NCBI GenBank assembly: GCA_037447655.1
Contig: JBBHKE010000836.1
Span: forward strand, 62,001 to 126,000
Length of the DNA stretch: 64,000 nucleotides
DNA from: Zygnema cylindricum
Taxonomy: Eukaryota > Streptophyta > Zygnematophyceae > Zygnematales > Zygnemataceae
Reading direction: 5' to 3'
How positions within the stretch are numbered: the first letter of the stretch is position 1; every line of letters begins with the position of its first letter. The notes beneath the pieces are model-generated. The model was not told the DNA's origin. It worked only from the letters and a program-made list of their open reading frames with translations, and ran no database searches. A program made the position numbers and the translations under genes. Of the stretch, positions 34,432-46,257 are shown piece by piece.

Positions 34432-35707
34432 TTTCTAACCGCGAGCTTTAATATCATCAAGCTCAGTGGGCTATGCTAACAACTTTAAACAAAAGAAAGT
34501 CAACCATAACCCTAATCCTGGGAATTAACAAATCAAATCAAAATGGAACTAATTTAGACTGCCATAACATTTATGACAGTGATCTCAGCAGACTTAACAA
34601 TATTGCCTCATATCCTACTCAAACAGAAGCCATTCACCACAATACATAAACATATTCCAAATAATTAAGCACAAAATAAGTAACATTCAAGCGTCCCCAA
34701 ATGCTAACTTAATAAGGATTTTGACCCACCCACAGAAGCAAACTGAGGCCACGGGAAAACTCCCGTGATCAAACTCCAAAGGTCCCGAAACTCCACGGAT
34801 CCCTCCCAATCAGGGATCCGTCCAACTCCCTCCTTTAGAATCCCAATGACTATTGCAATCAGAAAGCCCCAAGTATCCTTGTTGCCAAACAAGACACAAA
34901 TTGACTAACTGGAAGGCAACTCCAACATGGTCCAAAGATGGAAAAAGGGAGGCTGGCAAAATAGCTCTTTTCTGGTGTGTTCAGGTTTTGGAAGGCGACA
35001 GAACTGAGAGATAGTTCTGAGCCTTCATTTTACAAGACAATATTGAATTCCAACAACCTAAAGTACTTAGAACTAATACTTAGCATCAAAATCTGACACT
35101 ACGGGACTCATTCTATTTTTATTTCCCAAAAACGTCTCATTCTATTTTTATTTCCCAAAAATGTCAAAAATTCTGACTTATGAAAAGTCGGTTGGACAGC
35201 CTGAACTAATTTCCAACCGGCAAAAGCAATCATTACTTCAAAAAGTCAATAATTAACCTAGATTATGCAGTTTACAGAAACTGCCATATCTCTAATAATT
35301 TCTATCTGATCAATCAAAAAAAAAATTCATTAGAAAGGTATTAAAAAGTTCTATCTATCAATATAAAATACAGCATGTTTAACCCAGCCGTTGAAAAGAT
35401 ATTGAACGTCAAAGTTTCTACAAACTGCACCAAAACACTACTTTGACCTCACATATCTTGTAGCCTAATTATCCAAATTAAGTGAAATAAAGTTCTATAA
35501 GCTATGCTACATAGAATTTAATATTGCTTTCGATTACAGAACAAAACAATAATCTGTGTGATCATATTCGTCTCTCAAAAATGGCTTTTGGTGCCCTGCC
35601 GGCTCAATATTGACCAACTCCAAAATTTGGTCCGAAACCACATCCAACGAAGTAGTAATAGGGTCAAAAATCATTCATAGGCAATAAACATAATCGTGCA
35701 TGACAAC
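34432..35707. other. 1.28-kb noncoding stretch between G1 terminal repeats
   Basis: No coding homology is visible. It is AT-rich and contains a 30-bp tandem duplication (CTCATTCTATTTTTATTTCC, about 35107-35162). It is either the middle of a long LTR (34219-35920, 1702 bp) or unrelated DNA between two short LTRs. The purine tract lies only beside 35920, which favours the long LTR. Confidence 0.5.
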
Positions 35708-35920
35708 TGTCGAGCCCATGGTTGTGATGCTTCATGCTAGAAGAATAATATATAAAATGGGCGACAAATAACACTCCGCGTGGAGAATTTCATATGTCGA
35801 AATCAAATGATCATCGTAACAACATTAGTGTGGACACATAGATGATAAAAAAAATAAAAAGACAGAAAAGTTACCAACCCCGTCCCAAATGTTGGGACCG
35901 TCGGGTTCACTCCTAAATCA
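35708..35920 (-). repeat. 213-bp terminal repeat of G1, proximal copy
   Basis: It ends CTAAATCA beside a run of nine C (minus-strand AAGAAGGGGGGGGG), the likely polypurine tract. On the minus strand this would be the first part of the 3' LTR. Confidence 0.83.
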
Positions 35921-36007
35921 TTCCCCCCCCTTCTTAGGTCTTTGTCCTAAGAAGCCATCAAAACCGAAGTTCCAAACCCCCATTTCACACTCCCCACAAA
36001 ACCAAGG

Positions 36008-37440
36008 TCAGCCAAGTTGGTCCCAACCTGCCCAAACCTTAGGTAAATAGGAAGAATGCCAAGCTTGAGTGCATGCCTCACATAATAATATGTCTGTAGT
36101 TTCGTAACCTGGGGCACACAAGGGAGAATTAGAACAAATGGGAGGAGAGGGAAAATAAGTGAAATGTAATGTTGACTCGTCCTCGAGCCCTCGAAGGTGG
36201 CAAGGAGCCACATTAATTTGATTATCTTTGACTCTTTTTCCGTCAGCCCCTTCCAAGGTTAACACTCCTTTAGGGGAAACCTCAACCACCTTCAAAATAA
36301 TCTTGCCTGCAGAAATATCCAAAGTATCCTTTTTCTGCCGCATGCGATAAACAAAATCCCCGGGCTGAAAACGTCGTTGTCGAGGAACATAAGAGCCACT
36401 CCTACGGTGGGAATACCAAATTTGATCTCTGTGTTGGGCTGCTTGCAAATTGCCCATAGCTATCGGAATCTCCCGATGAAAAACTTGCGCTCGAGCGGTA
36501 ATTAGTCTTCCCACTGTCCCTTTACTATCTATCTCCGGTAAGACAGTGGCTTGGGCCGAGGCAGATCCTAGAATAGGATGCCTACCAAACAACATAAAAT
36601 AAGGGCTGTGACTGTGGAGAGATGCCTGTCTACTAAACCTACAGCCCATAGCAATCGAAGGCACCCTTCGATCCCAATCCCCCACATCCTCCTCGAGTGC
36701 ATATTTTCTGAGTGCTCTCTTGACTCTTTGGACATAACGTTCGGCTAACCCATCAGCTTGAGGATGATCTCTACTAGTAAGTCGGTGATCAATCAAACAT
36801 TGCTCCATCAAAGTTGAAAAATTCCCAGCAAATTTGGAACCCTAATCAGTTAAAACTTCCGCGGGGGCCCCAAACTGAGCAAGCACTCTTTGTAAAAAGG
36901 CATCGGCCACATACTTAGACTCTTTTCGAGGTAACATCACGAGCTCAATCCACTTAGAAAAATGCTCTATCATCACAAGCACGAAGCGGTTTCCTCTTCT
37001 ACTAGTCTGAAGAGGCCCTAACAAGTCTAATGACCAACGATAAAACATTCCCCGAATGGGAAGAGAATGTAATTCGGTACCACTTTTCTTGTCAAATGCC
37101 GCTTTCACTCGATCGCATGTTAAGCATGCTTGAACCACTCGATTCACTTGTGCTCGAATTCCATGCCACCAATAAGATGCTGCAACCAAAGAAGCGGTAC
37201 GCTTTTGACCGAAATGACCACATTGCTCATGGAGGTTAGTGACTAAGGTTTCTCGATCACCAGGTGGTGGAACTACCTTCCTGACGCCATCCGGCCAAAC
37301 CCTTAATAGAACCCCTCTATCCCAAGTGTAAGCTGACATCCTCTGTAGAACTCTAGCTTTCTGGATCCCCTCTAAATAAGGTAAAATTGACCCTTGCTAA
37401 ATGGATTTCAAGGTGTCTAAATCATCAAAAATGTCAACCG
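36008..37440 (-). pseudogene. Gypsy integrase with PHD-like C-terminus (G1)
   Basis: The zinc-binding N-terminus (HEQCGHFGQKRTA, CLTCDRVK) is followed by the core: SLDLLGP (first Asp), EVLTD (second Asp) and GLAER (Glu). A TAG at 36842 stands where Gln follows the second Asp. After the core come FQPGDFVYRMRQKK and a short C-terminal module: CSNSPLC, then LLCEACTQAWHSSYL. Its Cys, His and Trp spacing recalls a PHD finger with the last Cys replaced by Tyr. A stop also lies near 37398. Apart from the stops the frame is well kept. Confidence 0.85.
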
Positions 37441-37810
37441 TGCCAGCTTACAATGGGGCCTGCCTTTCCACCTCTGCCCCTAATGCAAAAAGTTCCCCCT
37501 CTTTTCTAGGAAGCAAAGAGAATGTTGTGGCTGCCATAACCATTTCAACCCCCAAAATAGGATCCTCATCGTACCTTGCTTCTGTTGGCTCAACAAAAGA
37601 TGGATCGGGGTTTCTGCTAAGACCATCTACATTACCAAGGGTCTCACCGGCTCGGTGAATTATCTCAAAATCATACTCTTGCAATATCAAAGCGCATCGA
37701 GCAAGTTTCCATGTAAGCTTACTATTCTCCATTATCCATTTCAAAGGTTGGTGATCGGTGATGAGGGTGAAACGAACGCCATAGAGATAGGGTCGGAAGT
37801 GTTGGATGGC
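37441..37810 (-). pseudogene. Gypsy RNase H, C-terminal part (G1)
   Basis: It contains LITDHQPLKW with the third catalytic Asp and the tether LSRNPDPSF. The N-terminal half, with YTDWSRFGLGAVLAQ and GELLAAV, is at the end of the RT frame, separated by one TAG at 37811 in place of Gln. A TAA near 37446 ends this frame. Confidence 0.87.
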
Positions 37811-38980
37811 CTAAACAGCTGCTAGAAGCTCCCCATCATAACTACAATAAGAGGCCTCCGCCTTATTCTTGCTCCGGCTCGCATAGGCCACTACGTATTC
37901 GGCTCCTAAATCATCAAGCTGAGCTAATACGGCCCCTAATCCGAATCTACTCCAATCAGTGTAAAGAATAAATGGTCGAGAATGGTCTGGCATACGAAGA
38001 ATCGGACTTTCTTTAAGCGCATTGTTCAAAAATTGGAATGCCTCTCCTTGTTCTTCCTTCCATTGCCACTGTTGATCCTTCCTTAAGGGTAAATTGAGGG
38101 CTTGAGCTCGGCTGCTAATTTTTGGAACAAATCGTCTATAATAGTTAGCTAACCCCAAAAATGTGCGGAGTGAAGAAACATCTAAAGGAGCTGGCAACGC
38201 ATCCAAGGCGGCCACTTTGACCATATGTGGACCTACAGTTCCAGGGGTAACCTCATTTCCCAAATACAAAATTTTGTCTACCCCGAATATACCTTTACCT
38301 GGATGACACTTTAAGCCTGCGGCCCTCAGAGCATCAAACACCGTTTGTAAATGAAGGAGGTGATCCTCCAAATTGTTAGAAAAAATGATCACGTCGTCAA
38401 TATAACACCGAGCACATTCAATCCCTCGTAAAGCTTCATCCATTACTCGTTGGAACTTTGCGGGTGCATTTTTCAATCCAAAAGGCATATAAAGCCACTC
38501 GTATAATCTGTTACCTGCCCAGAATGCTGTCCTCTCTCGATGCTTAGGTTCCATAGGCACTTGGTGAAATCCCTGCTTCAAATCCAAGGTAGAATATATA
38601 GTTGCTCCAACCAAAGCATCAAATATTTCTTCAGGAGTGGGCATAGGATACTTGTCCGATATAGTGGCTGCATTTAACATTCGATAGTCTCCACACATTC
38701 GGAAGTCTACAGTCTTCCCTGTAGAATCTTTCTTCGGAGGCAGTACAGTTGGGGAGGCAAACCCATGAAGACCAGTGCTTTCCTGTACTAATTCTGAATC
38801 AACCAAACTTTGGACTTTCTCTTTCACAAATTCTTTCTCCGAGTGGCTCAAAGGATACTGCTTTTGCCACACTGTCGTTGATTCGTCCACTAAGTCAATC
38901 CTAAATGGTGTGCCCTTGTAAATCCCAACATCTGAATCAACCCACGAAAACACATCTCTATTCCTTCCCAATATATCCAC
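37811..38980 (-). pseudogene. Gypsy reverse transcriptase (G1)
   Basis: This uninterrupted frame of 389 codons holds all main RT motifs: RMCGDYRMLN, STLDLKQGFHQVP (motif A Asp), MPFGLKNAPAKFQRVMDE, CYIDDVIIFS (YIDD catalytic pair) and FLGLANYYRRFVPKIS, then RNase H with TDWSRFGLGAVL. No catalytic residue is missing in RT. The frame is closed only by TAG at its 3' end. It is the best kept pol domain of the window. Confidence 0.92.
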
Positions 38981-38983
38981 AAT

Positions 38984-39630
38984 TCAAGACTTTTGGCTCT
39001 CCTCTAAACGTTCTCCAATAATCCAATCCATCTTCCCCGATTCTACAGCAGCAAAACTTTCCGGTGGCCTCGTCCACTGGGACCGATCAAACTCGTCCCC
39101 CCCCAACCCCTTTGCTCTATCTCCTTCCTGTAACACCCTACTAGACACCCACAAAACATCATCTACCTTATGCACTTGCTTCTCTCGTTCTTTTGGTCTC
39201 CCCTCCTTGGTTTTCTGTTGTTGGATCTTTTGATGAATTTTTCTATCTCTCCCCCCCCTAAGCGCTAGTGTGACCTGCATAGCCAGGCGAGCAGGAGCTT
39301 GTAAAAATAAAGTGCGATGTTGGTAAGAATACAAAGGACCATGAGATAGTGTAAGACCAACTAACCACTGTAATGCGTGTAAATCCATAGCTTGACCAAT
39401 CAAACGGCAACGGGTGTCAAGGGAGAGATTATGAGCCGTAGTAGTGTTGGTGCGAAATCCCATGGCTTGTTGTTGTTCATTCATGTTAGGCACATCCCAT
39501 TTCTTAGTATTGGTGTTAAAGGAACATAGGTGTTATGCATGGCTCCGGGAAAAGAAACAATGGTGGGGAGTGCGCCTCTCGGTTGACCAGATTTGTTGCA
39601 ATCAAAAAATAGTTGTCAAGATGTAGATGT
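38984..39630 (-). pseudogene. Segment before RT in G1, cut by the B5 LTR
   Basis: A frame of 169 codons (38984-39493) joins the RT frame through one stop. It has a basic, Gln-rich stretch (RKIHQKIQQQK) and no motif I recognise; its position fits the protease-RT connector. It breaks at 39630. The likely upstream continuation is at 56864, on the far side of the nested insertion. Confidence 0.65.
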
Positions 39631-40629
39631 TGCAACTGTGAGACCTCTATTGGTACTAAGAGCAAGAAGCTTACAAGAAGCCTCTAAGATAACCTCAACC
39701 CCTTCGTCTTTGTATGAGTATGGCTCACACCCTAACAGAATATAGACTGACCAAAGTGCTCCCCTTGGAAGAGATGACTCCCCTCAATCTGCCACAAAAA
39801 TAATCCTTGAATTTGCTCCCTTGAGCGGTTAATTATCAATGGTCAAAGATGACCTTTAATATAGACACTCTTTGGGAGAGAGGCGGCTACCTTTATTTTC
39901 CTAAGTCCTAAACCCCTCTTTATCCCTCTACTACTGAAATACAAAGCAAATCAATTCACTGTACAGTACAGAAAGGTACTTGGCCCGGAGTACTTTCTGT
40001 ACGGCCATTGTACGACATGGCTAAGAAGACGACGCCTGCCATATCCGGGTTCTCCATGGTATGTCCCGGAGATACCGCCATCCAATGTCATGTTGCCACG
40101 TGTCTTTCGGTGTGGCTATGATCGCAAACCGCCAAATTTTCCATTCCGCAATGTCGGCTTCTTCCTCAGCCGTTTGATTGATATCAGCCTTAATTTATAG
40201 CCGTGTAAAATACAGGCAGTACTTTTCGATGTAATTCTATCTAACTACGTCAATGTGATTGTGGTCCGTTCTTCAATTAAATGAACTTTTTTATTTGTAC
40301 ATCTTTAAGTAGGTATCGTACCATATATACTTCGACACAGGTGCTAGGCTACATGGTAACGACGCTAGGCTACTTGGACGGACGGTAGGTACCAGGATCA
40401 AATCCTGGGTTCGTCAACCTTTTTGGTAAGTTTACCAACGGGCTGCCTTCTAACTCTAAGGGAAGCATAGGCAGCCATGGCTCTAGCTTCCTCTTGAGCC
40501 TTCAGTGATTACGGCAAGTATGGGGGCTAGAGAGTAAAGTTAGAAGTAGGCCGCCTCTACTTTTTCCTACTTCTATTAAAATCAATTAAGTAACCTAGAA
40601 AATACCTAAGTAAACCTTTAATTTCAACA
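39631..40629 (-). repeat. 3' LTR of B5 (999 bp)
   Basis: On the minus strand it begins TGTTGAAATTAAAGG at 40629 and ends AGTTGCA at 39631. The purine tract AAAATAAGGGTAG is at 40630-40642. G-box at 40097-40102. The motif at 40388-40408 matches the T-arm of plant initiator tRNA-Met at 18 of 21 bases. No target duplication is seen with the other end at 56863. Confidence 0.88.
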
Positions 40630-40642
40630 CTACCCTTATTTT

Positions 40643-41131
40643 CTAGTCACTTTTAAGTTTAAGTCCACACTTTTCTCTGCAGAAAATTAATTTAGGAGAA
40701 GGCATAGGCTTTGTCATCATGTCTGCCACCATCTCACTATCTGGTTTATACTCTAGACTTATTATTTTGTTCTCCACCTTTTCCTTAACATAGCTCAGTC
40801 TGATATTCATGTGCTTTGCTTTAAAGTGATGTTTAGGATTAGCAGCTATTGAAATTGCTGCTTGATTATCACAGAATATTTTTTGAATTCCAATCTTAAG
40901 ATGCCCCAATTCACCAAGCAAGGATTAGACCCACATCCATTCCTTAATAGCAAAGCAAGATGCCATATACTCAGCCTCCATGGTGGACTGTGCAATGACC
41001 CTTTTGCTGCTTATTGCTCCAGCAATAAGCACCATCCCCCACATACAACACATATCCAGATGTACATCTTCGCATCGGAGCATCCCCATAGCTGGCATCA
41101 CTCCAAGTGGTGATGTCAGTATTTTCCCCAC
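40643..41131 (-). pseudogene. RNase H of B5
   Basis: The C-terminal frame (FCDNQAAISIAANPKHHFK, EMVADMMTKPMPSPK, CGLKLKSD) ends at 40643, next to the purine tract. A TAG near 40926 and a one-base shift near 41000 separate it from the first half (WSDASYGDAPMRRC) in the RT frame. Confidence 0.87.
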
Positions 41132-42540
41132 CCAGATACAACCATAGATCCCTAGTTCCTATGAGATATTTGAGGACTCTCTTAGTAGCTTCCCAATCCC
41201 TTTTGGTAGGAGTATTCAGACTTCTACTTAGCACTCCTAGAGCCACTGCCAAATCCGGTCTGGTACAATTTATGAAATAAATCAGACTTCCCACTACCTG
41301 TCGGTATGGGATAGTCTGGATGAACTTCCTCTCTTCTGGACCTAGTTCATCATCTAGAATTAGGATGTCTCCTTCCTCACTCCCCTCACTTCCCTTCTTT
41401 AGATCCATAGGAGTTCTACAACTGTTGGCTTTGTCCATCTGAAATTTTTCCAACATGTTTGCAATTGCCTCTTTTTGAGTTAGTCTAATTATTCTCTTTT
41501 CTCCACCTCTCTCTACTTCTATTCCCAAGATATACTTTGCTTCCCACATGTGCTTCATGTCAAATATTCCCTTCATATCTGTTTTTAGTTTGTTGATTTT
41601 CTCCATTGACTTACTCAGAACAAGCAAGTCATCAACGTAAATTGCAATATAGATTACACCTTTCTCATCTTCAAAAACATAAATTGAATGATTTGAACTG
41701 ATCCGAATGTATCCGAGACAATAAGGAACTCATCAAGTTTCTTGTTCCACTGTCTGGGCGATGGTTTCAAACCATAGAGAGATTTGATCAGCCGACAAAC
41801 CTTACTTTCTACTCCTTGTTCCACAAATCCTTCCGGCTGTTGCATGAAGATTTCCTCCTCTAATTCTCCATTCAAGAAGGCAATTTTGATGTCCATCTGG
41901 TGTACTTCCATGTCTTCTACAACTGCCAGATTGAGAAGTATCCAGACCGAGGGAAATCTGAAGAACGCAGCAAAGGTTTCTTCATAGTCTATTCCCTCTT
42001 TCTTAGTTAAACCTTTGGCCACTAACCGGGCCTTATAGCGTTTAATAGTATGGTCAAGATTCAGTTTTAATTTGAAAACCCACTTGCATCCAATTGGTTT
42101 GCGATCAGGTGGACAGTCCACCAACTCCCATGTATCAGCCGCAATGATTGAAGCCATCTCTTCATTGATGGCTGTCTTCCACCGGTTTCTCTCCGGGCAG
42201 TTCATTGCCTCTCTATATGTTTGAGGTTCAGCCGGGTGAGAAAGTTTAGTTACCTTGTTGTTAACTTGTTTCTCTTGAAGCCTTTTGCTGCTTCTTCTTC
42301 CTCCTTCAAAATCTGCGGCCGAAATAGATGGTTCCCGTGGAATCTTTCGAATCACCACGGCTTCTCCCCTGTCCGTCGGATCCATATCCGTTTTCACCAC
42401 GTCTTCCGCTTCAAGTATGGGTGTCACTGGTGTTTCCTAGTCTTTCTCGATCTATTTTGAGCCTGCCAGGATAACGTCCGACCCTGCAAAAGTATCATCT
42501 TCTTGGAGACCGGGATAGTTAGGAAGGTGAAAGTCATCAA
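40971..42540 (-). pseudogene. RT of B5
   Basis: Two large frames, 41654-42427 and 40971-41627, are split by a shift near 41715-41650 that falls close to the YVDD box. Visible are [27 protein letters not shown] (motif A Asp), [26 protein letters not shown] and RQVVGSLIYFINCTRPD. Missense changes (for example AAFFRF for APVVRF) add to the decay. Confidence 0.88.
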
Positions 42541-42562
42541 AATTCTCTGACTCAAATCTGAT

Positions 42563-43945
42563 TCAGACAGACTTTGAGGATTTGAAGGGATCTACCGACT
42601 TCTCTTCATCCATAGCTACCAGGTGCTTCACCAAAATTTTATCTTCTCTTTTTAGATCATACACTCTATACCCTTTTACATCCTTATCATATCCTAGCAA
42701 GTATCCGGGTTTCCCTTTGGGATCTAGTTTCCAATTAGATCTGTCTGTATCTAAACTGAAGACTTTACTACTGAAAACCTTTAAGTGAGATAGATTTGGT
42801 TTTCGGCCGGTCCATCTTTTATATGGAGTTTGGTCTATCACTGCCGATGTAAGTATTCTATTTCTCAAATAATTAGCACAATTCATAGCTTCGGCCCAAA
42901 ATCTTTTTCCTATCCTTTTATCTGACAACATACTCCGGGCACTATCATTCAGTGTCCTATTCAATCTCACCGCAACACCATTCTGTTTCGGGTTTTTTTC
43001 CGGAACTGTGTTTTGATGTTGCACACCATCTTCTCTTAAGAATTTTTCAAACTGATTGGAGGTGTATTCCCCTCCATTGTCACTTCTTACTCTATTTATT
43101 GAGGTCTCGTGAAGCTTCTCGGCCCATGCTTTAAATAGTTTGAAATACTCCGGAGTTTCTAATTTGTTTTTCAAAAAATATACTCGGGAGAACCGAGACC
43201 AATCATCACTAATGGTTAGCATAAATCGTTTTCCTCCGGGTGATGGCACTCTTGCCGGTCCCCAAATGTCCGTGTGTACCAAATCAAGAAAATTTTTTCC
43301 TTTATAAGTTGCTTCCTTTGGAAATGGTAATCTGTGTGTTTTACCTTGAGCACACCCACTGCGATCACTTAAATTCTCATTTTCCCCAAAACGTATCCCT
43401 TCAACAACTCCCAATTTTTTCATTCCTTTTAATTTTTCTAGATTTACATGCCCTAGTCTCTTATGCCACAACATAATATCATTGACACCAGCATAGTAAA
43501 GTTTGAGTTTTTCATTACTTATAGCGAGCTTGAACATTCCTTGGCTACCTTTCTCAGCAATGAAATACACATCTTCCTCAAAGCTAGCTGTAAAAACTCC
43601 CTTTCTAGTGCTAGTTTGAAATCCTTTATCAACTAATACACATGTAGAGATAAGACTTAAATTTAACTCCGGAATAAACAATACATCGGAGAACGTAACT
43701 ATTGAGGTTTTTCCCTCCACTATGACTTTCAGATCTATTGATCCTACATAAGTAGTGGTAAGTACCTTCCCATCCCCATATTTAATCTCTACTGTAGGGA
43801 TCTTTCTCAGCTTAGTGAACAGATGCTTTTCCTTGCACATGTGCATGGAGGCACCTGAATCCACAATCCAACCTCTTTCACCTTTAAGTCCACCAAAAAC
43901 ACATTTTTGCTTCCGTGAGATTTCGACTTCTGTCTTTGCCTCCAA
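42563..43945 (-). pseudogene. Protease and integrase of B5, long open frame
   Basis: This frame of 460 codons is the longest copia pol frame here. The protease site is WIVDSGASMHMC (about residue 30). The pre-integrase reads WHKRLGHVNLEKL and SGCAQGK. The integrase core has HTDIWGP and RSDNGGEYTS, but the catalytic Glu is Val (NGVAVR, near 42965), so integration activity is lost despite the open frame. The tail continues into GYRVYDLKRED. A TAG just upstream (near 43956) separates it from gag. Confidence 0.9.
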
Positions 43946-43954
43946 ATCCTCATC

Positions 43955-45024
43955 CTAAAGAAGTTCGTCGTCCTCCTCATCGGATTCCTCCTCGAGTACC
44001 TGTGTGACAAGTGTTTTTTTTTCCCTCGTGGTTGACCCCCGGTGTGCCTTTCCTTTATCCGAAGCTCGGTCAGTTTGGTACATTCCGCCATGTAATGCCC
44101 GGGTTTCTTGCAAAAATGACAAAGCCCCTTGGGTCACCTTGTTCCGGACTCATCGGAGTGATTTTTCTGGTCTTCCCCTCAGTGACTTCCAAGGGGTTTC
44201 CGTGAATCTTTGTTTCTCCAACTTGCTCTGGCCGCTAAGGCTTGTCCACTCTTAACTCCCCTTCGGATTTTGATTCTGTTCTCTCGGACGACGATCATAC
44301 CAACTACCGAATTCCATATCCACCTGGAGTCTGGCAGATCCTGTACCCGATTCACAATATTCTCATACTCATCGCGTAGTGTCATGAGTAGGCAGTGAAC
44401 CTTTGCCTTCTCGGTTTCTACTTTTCCGACACATTCTAACTCCACGAAGAGTATAGCTAGCTCATTGCAAAAATCGAGCATCTTCTCTCTTTTGTGAAAG
44501 TATCCATTGATCCTTTGATCTGCTAGCTTCTATTCCTAAATAGTACCACTACAATACATCTCTATACGTGCATCCCACAGATCGGATGCCCTTTCCACCT
44601 GCAAATAAGGACCTGCGAGTTCTTGAGTGAGATGATGGAGGACAAAGTGTTTGGCCGCCAAGTTGTTGTAGTCCCAAATATTGATGTCATTCTCATCATT
44701 CCTCGGAATATGAGACATGAAAGCAGATCCGGTTGCTATAGGTGTTGTTTTCTCTTTTTTTTTCCCCTTTTCCATCACGACGCTTTCTTCGTCCTCTGAG
44801 TCCTCTGATGGAGGTGGATCTGGTTTCCTACCAAATCTACTTCCTGCAAACCCTGGAGGGATGGCAGTACCATATGGGCGATTCACTCGCCCACTCACTA
44901 TTCCCCAAAATCTTTTCTCACATAGGGCTCCTATCATCATACTTTCTTAGTAGATGAACCCAGTCCCATTGAATATGGGCACCCTAGAGGGTGGGCCCAT
45001 AACCTGGAACTCAGAGACCTCCAT
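43955..45024 (-). pseudogene. Gag of B5
   Basis: The frame opens at the ATG at 45024 within the LTR: eight codons (MEVSEFQV) lead to the primer-binding-site Met at 45000. Stops and shifts near 44948, 44534, 44178 and 44090 divide the rest (MMIGALCEKRFWGIVSGR, RWIWNSVVGMIVVREN). The zinc knuckle is split between frames. Confidence 0.86.
44990..45004 (-). other. Primer-binding site of B5
   Basis: GGTTATGGGCCCACC on the minus strand, a full match to the family A sites, directly inside the LTR end at 45005. Confidence 0.85.
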
Positions 45025-45118
45025 TCGTACTCAGAGCAATCAACTTACTAGAAGCCTCTAGGATAACCTCAACCCTTTGGTGTTTGTATGTGTATAGCTG
45101 ACACCCTTGAAACAATGT
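45005..45118 (-). repeat. 5' LTR of B5, U5 end fragment
   Basis: It matches 39631 to about 39735 and carries the gag ATG. It stops at about 45118, where B8 begins. The U3 side of this LTR is at 56227-56863. About 260 bp of the middle are not found. Confidence 0.82.
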
Positions 45119-45202
45119 GTCCTCCATTGGACTACAGAGTACAGAAAACCTCTAGATAGTTATTAACTAACCCTCTTTCAATGGCAAACATTGCTACCCA
45201 AG
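45119..45202 (-). repeat. LTR fragment B8, first part
   Basis: It resembles the end of the B4 LTR in reverse (ATGTGTCCTCCATTGGACTA). B6 interrupts it at 45202. It continues at 51661 after the CCAAG duplication. Confidence 0.8.
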
Positions 45203-46257
45203 TGTAGAAATTAATGGTCCATTTAAAGTATTTTCTAGGTCTAAATAGAAATATAGAAAGAAGCCGAGGCAGTCTGTCTCTAACTTCTCTCTCCAACTCT
45301 CAAACTTGTCGCAGTCACTGAGAAATTGGAGAGGGAGCTAGAGCCATGGCTACGTAGGCTATCCAGAAGTTTACGGAGATTATATATTAGTTAGGGGTTT
45401 ATTTACTAAAAGGTATGTGCCGGCTATAGGATTTGATCCTGGTACCTACCGAACGGCAGACAGCCGATAGCTGGTAGCCTTAGCCGTTAGGTCTAGAGCT
45501 AGTGTTAGGTACTATGTGGTTTGATATTTAATTAAACATTATCAGGTAGGATAATTCATTTAACTATAATTGTTTACGGGAGACATAGATCCATTCATGT
45601 AAAAGTATGGATTGCTGTACGGAAAAGAAACGAATACCGCGCATTTATTTCTTTAATGAAAAGAATACCGCACATGTATTTATTACGGCTACGATTAAAT
45701 ATGAATTTAATCGGACGGCCGGAATTAACGCCGAGATCGCGGAAGGGGATTTCGGCGGTTTGTGGTCATCGTCACATCGGATGACACGTGGCGGAATTAC
45801 ATATGATCGCGGCATCTCCGAGGATTATGGGAGCGAATCCGGACATACCACATGTCGATATTTAGGCCATGTCGTACAGTGTTCGTACATAAAGTACACC
45901 GGCAACTGTACTTTTGTGTACGGAACTGCATTCTGATTGGCTCTGTAAATCAGTAGATAGAGTCTGTGAGAGAGATAGGACTTAGAAAAACTAGGAGATA
46001 TGACCCTCTCTCCCAGAGAGCTTCTGTACAAAAGGTCAACTTTGACCCTCTTTAACTTACTGCTCAGGGGAGCAAATTCAGAGATTCTTTTTGCTATCGA
46101 CTCAGGGGAGTCTTACCTTTACAAGGGTGAAGTTGGTCAGAGTTATTGTCTGCCAGAGTGGCAATTGTTTTTGCTGAAACACAGGGGGGTCATGGTTATC
46201 CAAGAAGCTTCTTGGAAGCTGTCCACTCTGAGGACTTATGGAGGTCTCAGAGTTTCA
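45203..46257 (+). repeat. 5' LTR of B6 (1055 bp)
   Basis: It begins TGTAGAAATTAATGG and ends AGAGTTTCA. G-box at 45785-45790. A T-arm-like motif lies on the minus strand near 45427-45447. The ATG at 46238 starts gag in the last 20 bp. Confidence 0.93.

Larger units (their letters stand above)
34219..39630 (-). mobile_element. Ty3/gypsy element G1, 3' part
   Basis: Read on the minus strand: pre-RT segment, RT, RNase H, integrase with an unusual C-terminus, a pyrimidine-rich stretch on the plus strand at 35921-35934 that would be the polypurine tract, and terminal repeats. The RT-RNase H-integrase order defines Ty3/gypsy and excludes copia. Gag and protease of the same type lie at 56864-60435 on the same strand, beyond the nested family B elements. 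Confidence 0.87.

Noticed and set aside
35947-36213. 88-codon hydrophobic ORF on the minus strand
   Set aside because: It is an alternative frame of the integrase C-terminus, which has the zinc-module motif in the other frame.
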